NCBI GenBank assembly: GCA_005883085.1
Contig: VBAY01000058.1
Span: 1 to 9,763 of the forward strand
DNA: 9,763 bases
Reading direction: 5' to 3'
Source of the DNA: Candidatus Bathyarchaeota archaeon
Lineage (GTDB): Archaea; Thermoproteota; Bathyarchaeia; 40CM-2-53-6
Shown: piece by piece, positions 1 through 7,100 of the stretch
Numbering within the stretch: position 1 is the first letter of the stretch
How the letters are laid out: each line of letters starts with the position of its first letter
The notes under the pieces: generated by a model
Told to the model about the DNA's origin: nothing
The model's database searches: none
What the model saw: the letters and a program-made list of their open reading frames with translations, nothing else
Translations under genes and position numbers: made by a program

Positions 1-1815
1 CAAACGGGTCTCCTTCGAGTCCTGAAACTCCACGAACGATACAGAGTCCCGTTTAGCCTCCACATTAGCGGCACCTTTCTCGAATCTCTAGCATGGCACA
101 GCCCTGAGTTCCTCTCGGAGGTGAATCGGCTGGCTGGGCTTGGGCTGCTGGAACTCTTAGGCGGCGCTTACGCCCAGAATATGACGCGATTCTTCTCCCC
201 AGAGCATAATCTGAGACAGATGAACGAGGAGCTCTTCCTCTACGAGAGCCTCATCGGCTGGGACCCGAAGAAGATCACAACATTCTGGCCAACAGAGCGC
301 CTCTGGGAAACTGAAGCAATGGCGCCTCTCCTGACAAGCGGCCAACTACTCAATGGAGGCTATCAGCATGTTGTGATAGACGATAGGCTGCTCCATTCTA
401 CTACAGGAAGCCCCAGCCCTCGCCAACTCTACGACTACGACCACGCTTGGGACCCTCTTAACTTCCAGATGCATCGTATCAAGAATGGCCTGGGACTCTG
501 CGCGCTCCCAATCTCGTTTGGACTCCGCCGAAACATTCCTCCGCGAACTCGAGAAGACCTGGAGAAAACCCAGGCTCAGCTGGAATGGATTCTTGACATT
601 AACTCCGACTATGACAATCAGCTCGTCGCAATCTATGCGGACGACATGGAGAAGGTCGCCGGGGTAGGCTGGGACGCAAGGGGTCCCCTCCAATTCGAGG
701 CGACGCTCAGATGGCTCTCCGAAAACCCTTTCCTGCAGCCGGTCAAGCTGGCCGAATGGGCGGCAACACACAGAGCAAGCGCTGAGAGACAGATCGATAC
801 AGGCGCATACTCAGAGCTTGTTGACGAGTTCGGAGCTGGTGAGAACTACGAATCATGGTATTACGATCCGAGATGGTCCCTCTACCGCAACTACTATGCC
901 TGGTCAGAGGCGCGAGTCCGAGAGCTCGACTCAAGAGGAGCAGACTCAGCTCTAATACAACTCGCATGGAAGATTCTGCTAGCGACGACATGGCAGACGG
1001 CCTGGCACACTCCCCGGACGGGAGCCCATGGAGAAAGTCGGAGTGATGAGGGGCCCAGCGCCTGGACTCGGGCCATAGCCAGCCACAGTCGTATCGCCGT
1101 TATAATGGCTGAGGCAGCCCACTGGATGACGAACAAGTGCGACGGGGCTCACGCTGATCTAAGGGACCTGGACTCGGACGGAGAAGACGAGCTAGTTCTC
1201 AAGAATGACAAGCTATTTGCAGTCTTCTCTCCCAAGAATGGTGGTCGACTGGTCTATCTGTTCACTGTCAACAATCCACCAGGCAGACTCGTCGTCGGGA
1301 ACCCCATCGACGACTGGAACCTACTGGAAGATCTCCACGCATACATGGATGTTCCACCCAATCATCCCGGAGCACTCGCAGATGTTGGATACGAGCATGA
1401 CAACTACTCCACAGAGATACGCGTGCCATATGGTGACACGGTGTGGGCAAGACTCTCGAACTCCGGGAAGAAGAGTGCCGGCTGTGGAATACTGAAGAAT
1501 CTCAGCCTCGGAAAGGGCGAGAGTACAATCCGCACAGAGTACAGCCTTCCGAACTCTCTAACCAAACTGTCCACAGAGATAGGATTCTCACCAGATTATC
1601 AGCAACTCCTCAGAATGGGACCCTCAGCCGTCGAAGAATGTTCTCCCGCCAAGGGCATCAGAGGATGGTCCAACGAAGGAGTGACCGTTGGGGCCCGGCT
1701 CGACGGCGGATTCGCGATATGGGATAAGCCGAGACAGGATCGGTTCGGACATGGCTACCTCTTGAGAGTGACAGGATTCCGTGGTTTCACCGTCTGGATA
1801 GGAGCAGAGGACTAG
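1..1815 (+). CDS. GH57 family alpha-glucan hydrolase / 4-alpha-glucanotransferase-like protein, 5' partial
   Basis: The frame is open from base 1 to the TAG at 1813-1815, giving 604 visible residues. The GTG at 121 is not the start: the upstream codons already read as GH57 sequence (SLHISGTFLESL, then PEFL), so the beginning, including the N-terminal HQP-type motif, lies outside the window. Seen: a GG-x-Y segment near residues 54-57; FWPTERLWE with Glu99 (codon 295-297), which matches the WxPERxW motif carrying the GH57 nucleophile; and IYADDMEK near 211-218, which matches the DDGEK motif carrying the acid/base Asp (codons 640-645). From about residue 384 a C-terminal beta domain begins with DLDSDGEDE, a calcium-loop-like sequence, then an FSPxxGG segment typical of the C-terminal domains of GH57 amylases and glucanotransferases. 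Family knowledge: these enzymes cleave or transfer alpha-1,4-glucan, usually in the cytoplasm. Both catalytic positions look intact. The exact specificity (amylase, glucanotransferase or branching) cannot be told. It is followed eight bases later by a kinase-fold gene, suggesting one operon. Confidence 0.88.
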   Translation, partial: QTGLLRVLKLHERYRVPFSLHISGTFLESLAWHSPEFLSEVNRLAGLGLLELLGGAYAQNMTRFFSPEHNLRQMNEELFLYESLIGWDPKKITTFWPTERLWETEAMAPLLTSGQLLNGGYQHVVIDDRLLHSTTGSPSPRQLYDYDHAWDPLNFQMHRIKNGLGLCALPISFGLRRNIPPRTREDLEKTQAQLEWILDINSDYDNQLVAIYADDMEKVAGVGWDARGPLQFEATLRWLSENPFLQPVKLAEWAATHRASAERQIDTGAYSELVDEFGAGENYESWYYDPRWSLYRNYYAWSEARVRELDSRGADSALIQLAWKILLATTWQTAWHTPRTGAHGESRSDEGPSAWTRAIASHSRIAVIMAEAAHWMTNKCDGAHADLRDLDSDGEDELVLKNDKLFAVFSPKNGGRLVYLFTVNNPPGRLVVGNPIDDWNLLEDLHAYMDVPPNHPGALADVGYEHDNYSTEIRVPYGDTVWARLSNSGKKSAGCGILKNLSLGKGESTIRTEYSLPNSLTKLSTEIGFSPDYQQLLRMGPSAVEECSPAKGIRGWSNEGVTVGARLDGGFAIWDKPRQDRFGHGYLLRVTGFRGFTVWIGAED

Positions 1816-1823
1816 GACCAGGT

Positions 1824-2864
1824 ATGACTCAGACGAATCGAAACTATCTTAACAGTGGATCTTTCAACGAGCCCATCCTCCATGGGCTGACCGAGGTCGA
1901 ATTCGTAAAGGACATCCTAACCACCGAGGCATTCGACCCACGGTTACAGCAGCCGCTGGAGGGGTTCGAGACGCGAATCCTGAAGAGGCATCTACGCAAG
2001 GTAATAATCGACTACACTCTAAAATTCAAGGACTCGACCAGAAACTACATCGGCCTATACAGAGAATCAGACCAGCGTCTCGGACATACTTTCTCAGTCA
2101 TGAAGACTCTCAGATCAAACGGATTCGGACAAGAAAGCAATCTAAGAGTACCTAGCCCTGTTCTCTACATACCCTCACTTTCATTCCTGATGATGGAGCA
2201 GGCTGAGGGTCAGCCACTTCGTGAAATGTTCGAAAGCAGAATGGACTCAGGGCCTTACGTGAAGGGCGCGGCAAGATGGCTCGCAAAACTGCACAACAGC
2301 AACATTAGACTGGACGGCGAGTTCTCCCGTGATGATGAGATCGAAGCCTCTCGGAGATATGCGAGAGCCGGATCGTGGCTTCTTCCCACTCTAAAATCGG
2401 ATATACAATCGATTTCAAACCAGCTGATCGACGCGCAGAAAACCCTCTCGCTCCACGCGAGGAAGCCCGTTCATGGAGACTACCACCCGAGGAACATCAT
2501 CGTCTCGCCAGATCTGACAACCGTCATAGACTTCGAAGAAGCCCGGATGGGCGATCCTGCCTTTGACGTCGGCTATTTCGTAGCTCAGACCAAGATGACC
2601 CATGGACTGGGAGACGCCACCATCCAAGCCGTCGAAGCATTCATCCAAGAATATCAAGAAAACCAGCCGAGCATGGACCCGGATCTTACACAGCGAGCAG
2701 TAGTGTTCGAAGCACAGACATACCTTCAGAGAATCTACCACACCTACTACCTACTCGCCCTCAGGCCAGACTTTGATCTAATCTCGAATTGGCTGAACGA
2801 GTGCGAGGGTTGCATTCGAAAAGCACAGAGCAGTCACCTGGAAACGGGGAAGCACCAGGACTAA
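1824..2864 (+). CDS. Phosphotransferase of the APH / choline-kinase fold (small-molecule kinase)
   Basis: A 346-residue protein starting at ATG 1824, eight bases after the preceding stop; a GAGG at 1807-1810 is a weak possible ribosome site. Seen: the catalytic loop HGDYHPRN at residues 217-224 (catalytic Asp219), a metal-binding V-I-D-F-E at 234-238 (Asp236) and GDPAFD at 243-248. This is the hallmark order of the aminoglycoside/choline/homoserine kinase superfamily (APH, PF01636). The N-lobe is less typical: the strand where many relatives have the ATP-contacting Lys reads YIGLYRE, so the Lys may be elsewhere or replaced. The family transfers the ATP gamma-phosphate to a hydroxyl of a small molecule in the cytoplasm. 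Beside a GH57 enzyme, a sugar such as maltose or another glucan breakdown product is a reasonable guess (maltokinases share this fold), but this is inference only. Antibiotic resistance is not indicated. Its TAA overlaps the next gene's ATG. Confidence 0.85.
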   Translation: MTQTNRNYLNSGSFNEPILHGLTEVEFVKDILTTEAFDPRLQQPLEGFETRILKRHLRKVIIDYTLKFKDSTRNYIGLYRESDQRLGHTFSVMKTLRSNGFGQESNLRVPSPVLYIPSLSFLMMEQAEGQPLREMFESRMDSGPYVKGAARWLAKLHNSNIRLDGEFSRDDEIEASRRYARAGSWLLPTLKSDIQSISNQLIDAQKTLSLHARKPVHGDYHPRNIIVSPDLTTVIDFEEARMGDPAFDVGYFVAQTKMTHGLGDATIQAVEAFIQEYQENQPSMDPDLTQRAVVFEAQTYLQRIYHTYYLLALRPDFDLISNWLNECEGCIRKAQSSHLETGKHQD

Positions 2865-2866
2865 TG
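2862..2866 (+). promoter_or_regulatory. TAATG stop/start overlap (translational coupling)
   Basis: The kinase stop TAA (2862-2864) shares its last A with the ATG at 2864-2866 of the next frame. One-base overlaps of this kind usually mean that ribosomes finishing the upstream gene reinitiate on the downstream one. No strong Shine-Dalgarno sequence precedes the ATG. A second in-frame ATG at 2939 lies just before the hydrophobic segment, so the overlap is suggestive and not conclusive. Confidence 0.5.
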
Positions 2867-3979
2867 ATCTCTTCAATAATTCGAAGCGGGAATGCACCAG
2901 CCTCCAGACTCTCAGTCCAGGCAACTCGCAACAAGCGAATGATAGGGAAGACCCTGACAATATTAGTCCTTTGCGTAGCTCTAATCCCACTGGTACAGCA
3001 GAACAAGATTCTCTCTCCGTATGGGAGCTCAGCTACTTCCACAACCGTAGACGAATTGCACCCTAGCATTACAAACCCGATGTTTCCTGCAGCGATGCAA
3101 CCCACAGCAGCCATCACATTCAGCCCGTCTAGCCCTGCGGCTGGATACCCAGTTACTTTGAACGTCACGTCTAGCGGCGGAACAGCACCCTACACTTTCG
3201 CATGGACGTTCGGAGATGGGACAAACGGGACCGGCAACCCGGCCATCCACACATTCGCAAGCTGGAGCTTGGGTTACAATGTCACGGTGACCATCAAGGA
3301 CGGCACTGGAGCTGCCATCCGAACGTACATTATCCTCAGTGTCAAGAACGACGTGCCTCCCGTACCAAAGTTCACTTGGACACCTACAATAGTCTTCACT
3401 GGAGAAACAATATTCTTTGATGGCTCCACCAGCTCTGACCCCGACGGAGTAATCGTGGACTACCTGTGGGACCTCGGAGAAGGGGCCCCCCAGACAGGGA
3501 TCGGTGTTCTTCACACCTACTCCTCCCCGGGAGTATACGAGATCAGTCTCTCGGTAACAGACGACAGCGGAGTCACCATGATCATGCCGATGGCAGTCTG
3601 GGTTCATCCCGCGTTGGCCCTAACCGCCTCCTCCAACGCAACCCAAGGACTCGCCCCGATGGGCATCTCGGTCAACACACAAGTCTCCGGCGGACAGTCT
3701 CCATACACTTATTCGTGGGACTTTGGAGACGGCCTAACATCTGCCCGTCCAGACCCGATCCACAACTATACGATTCCCCGCGTTTATCGAGTTGAGGTGA
3801 CAGTGACCGACTCGCTAGGCCGCACTGCCTCGCAAGTCCTGAACATAACAGTCATCGCTCGACCAGTCGAACTCACCTTCCTCGGATTCTCAGAGATAAC
3901 CCTCAAAGTCGGAGGCTTCCTCACCGCGATGAGCGCGTTCCCACTAATGATCTTCATGATCGTACGACGCCGAAAATAG
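2864..3979 (+). CDS. Membrane-anchored surface protein with three PKD domains
   Basis: From ATG 2864 this is 371 residues. The alternative ATG 2939 gives 346 residues and places a classical signal sequence (MIGKTLTILVLCVALIPLV) at the very N-terminus. I keep 2864 because of its overlap with the kinase stop, but 2939 is a serious alternative. Three PKD (polycystic-kidney-disease, Ig-like beta-sandwich) domains follow: about 3110-3346 with WTFGDG, 3353-3610 with WDLGEG (the usual GDG is altered), and 3611-3865 with WDFGDG. A hydrophobic segment at about 3911-3964 followed by the basic tail RRRK is a C-terminal membrane anchor with a cytoplasmic tail. Six N-x-S/T sequons (NVT, NGT, NVT, NAT, NYT, NIT) fit a glycosylated outer-face protein. 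PKD domains generally act as spacers or adhesion modules in archaeal surface proteins. There is no enzymatic domain. It could scaffold or anchor the large PKD protein downstream, but that is inference. Confidence 0.85.
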   Translation: MISSIIRSGNAPASRLSVQATRNKRMIGKTLTILVLCVALIPLVQQNKILSPYGSSATSTTVDELHPSITNPMFPAAMQPTAAITFSPSSPAAGYPVTLNVTSSGGTAPYTFAWTFGDGTNGTGNPAIHTFASWSLGYNVTVTIKDGTGAAIRTYIILSVKNDVPPVPKFTWTPTIVFTGETIFFDGSTSSDPDGVIVDYLWDLGEGAPQTGIGVLHTYSSPGVYEISLSVTDDSGVTMIMPMAVWVHPALALTASSNATQGLAPMGISVNTQVSGGQSPYTYSWDFGDGLTSARPDPIHNYTIPRVYRVEVTVTDSLGRTASQVLNITVIARPVELTFLGFSEITLKVGGFLTAMSAFPLMIFMIVRRRK

Positions 3980-4110
3980 AGGCGGCTGAAATTCTTGAAA
4001 CAATCAGGATCCAGCGCGACAAGCCAGACTGGGACCGCTAACAGAGTCTCTGGGCTTTCGTACAAGCCAGACCCGGTGTACAGCTGCGGACAGCAGGGAG
4101 ATCAGTCGAA
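3980..4110. other. Intergenic gap, no clear promoter or terminator
   Basis: This 131-base gap is the longest non-coding stretch in the window. I see no convincing archaeal TATA box (TTTATA/TTTAAA-like), no T-run terminator and no strong hairpin. The frame of the downstream gene is blocked by a TAA at 4039-4041, so its start must lie after 4041. The giant gene may be read through from the upstream operon or may use a promoter too weak to recognise by eye. Confidence 0.5.
4096..4101 (+). promoter_or_regulatory. Possible ribosome binding site for the giant surface gene
   Basis: GGGAGATCA at 4096-4104 resembles the archaeal Shine-Dalgarno core (GGAGGTGATC with a gap) and sits about ten bases before the GTG at 4111. 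No ATG lies in this frame between the TAA at 4039-4041 and the signal peptide, so the site supports GTG 4111 as the start. Confidence 0.45.
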
Positions 4111-7100
4111 GTGGGAGCCAGATTCAAGGTTCTAGTTCTGGGGACCTGCATCGTGCTCGGAATCCTGATAGCATCCTTTGCGGTGTCGGCGGACTACGAT
4201 AAGCGAAGCTATCCGATTATCCAGGCAACACCTCCCAGCCAGGCCTCTTTCGACTACATAGTCGTCATCGTCATGAACAACGCTAGCTCAAAGCAAGTCT
4301 ACGGGTCCTCGGCTGCGCCCTACCTGAACTCTCTAGCAAGCACCTACGGCTATGCCGCTGCCTATTCCGATGTCGAAGCGGCTGTTAGCGATCCCAACTA
4401 TCTTGCCCTCATCGGCGGCAGTACTTTCGGTCTGACAGCCGACTGCTACCCGACTCAGTGCTCTCTCAGCGATAAGAGCATTGTTGACAGTATAGAGGGA
4501 GCGGGACTGACTTGGAAGGCTTGGGCTGAAGACTATCCCGTGTCCCAGGGGTGCAGCCTCTCACCGTCCAACGCCGAGTACAACTCGAAACACTTCCCCT
4601 TCCTCTACTTCCAAAACATCGTCAACGATCCCGCGAGATGCGACAACCTGCTCAGGGCAAACTCGGTGGTCACGTCCAGCATCGAGACAGACGATCTGTT
4701 CCTCAAATCCCTCAGTTCCACCTCCTCGGTTGCGAATTACAACTGGCTCACGCCCAACCAGTGCGACGACATACACGACTGCTCCCTATCAACCGGGGAC
4801 AAGTACCTCTCACAGCTCGTCCCGAAAATACTGAGCAGCACTGTCTTCACAACCCAGAATGCAGCACTCTTCGTCACGTTCGCCGAGGCCAGCGGCTCAT
4901 CCGTCGGCAACGTCCCAGCCATCTGGGCAGGACCCATTGCAAAGACAAAATTCCAATCATCGAAATCATACAACCATTACTCACTTCTCACGACCATCGA
5001 AACCGCATGGGGCCTCTCGCCCCTAACCTCCCAAGACGGCTCCGCATCCGCCATGACTGAATTCTTCAAAAACCTAGCACCACAAACAAGTCTCTCATAC
5101 GCCCCAACTCACCCGGTGGTGGGCGACTTGATCAGTTTCAACTCCACCGCCACAGGCGGAATCCCCCCGTATACATTCAGCTGGAACTTTGGCGAGTCTA
5201 CGAGCAACGTGCGTGGAGCGAGCGGCCTTCCCAACACGATGACCCACACATACACCAGGGCCGGAACCTATACCGTGACAGTGAACGCTACTGATACAAA
5301 CGGCAAGATTGGCTCGGCATCAGCCACGGTCACTGTTGCCGCTCCTCTAGCCGTGACGGTCAGTGGTCCCTCCTCTGGCATCGTTGGAACCAGCGTCAGC
5401 TTTTCCGCTGCGGCCTCAGGCGGCACTTCTCCCTACTCGTTCTCTTGGAACTTTGGCGATGGAACCAACCTCGCCACCGGCAGCACGGCTTCCCACAAAT
5501 ACGCCGTCGCACGAGCCTATACCGTACGAGTGAACGCGACCGACGCCAAAGGGAGACTCGCCTCAGCATCTGCCGGCATCACGATTAATGCTCCGCCCTT
5601 GACTGTAACTGTCACTGCTTCCGGTTCAAGCGAGGTTGGCCTCGCAGTGAACCTCACAGCGACAACTTCCGGTGGAACACAACCATACGTTTCATTCATC
5701 TGGGACTTCGGTGAAGGCTCTACCGGCTCAGGTAATTCAGTCGCTCACGTCTATTCGGCGTCTGGGGCATACAGCGTGACGGTCACAGTGAAGGACTCGG
5801 CAGGAATTACCGCGACCTCGTCACCCCGTTCCCTTGCCGTGGCTGCTAGATTACAAGTCTCTTCTGTCCATGCCGTTCCCAACCCGACCGAAGCTGGTTA
5901 TTCCATCAGTCTCTCGGCGACGACCTCAGGCGGCGTATCCCCAGTCTCGTGCAACTGGAACTTCGGCGACGGCTCTCCGCCCTCCTCCGGATGCTCGATC
6001 ACGCACGTCTATGCTAATGCCGCGGACTACATCGCGACAGTGACTGCAACAGACAATCTGAGCGTGACCGCAACAAATAGTATGACCATAACTGTCAGCC
6101 CCAAACCGACAGTGACTGTTAGCACCAGTACGCCTAACCCTGTAGTTGGACAAAGCCTCACCTTCACCGCCACGACCGCCAACGGCGTTGGTGTGGCCAC
6201 GTGTAGCTGGAACTTTGGCGATGGTTCCACGGGCAGCGGATGCTCCAAAACCCACGCGTACACCACTCAGGGAACCTTCACGGTCAAAGTCACAGCAACT
6301 GACACTCTCACCGTCACTGCCACAGCCTCGGTTACCGTCAATGTTGTATCTACACTCGGCGTAAGCCTGAATGTCAATCCGAGCACAACAGAGTCCTCTG
6401 TAAGTATCAGCTTCACGGCTACAGCTGCTGGTGGAACGCCTCCCTACACGTCATACAGTTGGACCTTCGGTGATGGCACGACAGCGACTACAACCGTGGC
6501 CACTACGATCCACACTTACAATTCGACGGGGCCATTCACCGTAACCGTGACAGTCGCCGATTCGGTTGGCAAGACAGCGTCATCCAACGTCTCCGTAATT
6601 GTCAATGCAAAGCTGACCGTAACTGCCTCCGCTAGTCCGAATCCGATCGAGGTCAGTGTTGCGGACGGGTTTACCGCGCCTACCACGGGCGGTGTTGGAG
6701 CAGAGACTTGTACGTGGACCTTTGGTGATGGTGGCACGGCTAACACATGTTCCGTAAGCCACACCTATACTAGTGCTGGAACATTCACGGCCATTGTCAC
6801 AGCGACTGATGCTTTGGGCGTGACCGCGACAAACAGCACCACCATAACCGTCAGCCCAAAACTGACGGTGACTGTGACTACTAGTACGCCTAACCCTGTA
6901 GTTGGACAGAGCCTCACCCTCACCGCCACTCCCTTTGGTGGTGTGGGCACTGCGACTTGCACCTGGAACTTTGGTGATAACACCACTGGTTCTGGCTGCT
7001 CGACTACCCACACTTACACCAATAGCGGGACCTTCACCGCCACGGTCACTGCCGCGGACATTCTCACCGTCAATGCTACCACGTCGGTTACCTTCAATGT

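Noticed and set aside
121..123. GTG as the start of the GH57 gene
   Set aside because: The same frame is open to base 1 and the upstream codons encode conserved GH57 sequence, so the gene is truncated by the window and the GTG is internal.
1824..2864. Aminoglycoside resistance gene
   Set aside because: Only the general APH-fold motifs are present; the context is carbohydrate and surface genes with no mobile element or resistance neighbours.
2761..3607. Minus-strand ORFs opposite the kinase end and the three-PKD gene
   Set aside because: They show no domain or signal features and are opposite strongly supported coding sequence.
4551..5060. A 169-codon plus-strand ORF in another frame over the phosphoesterase domain
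   Set aside because: It has a biased Arg/Pro/Gln composition with no known motif and overlaps fully the well-supported phosphoesterase frame.
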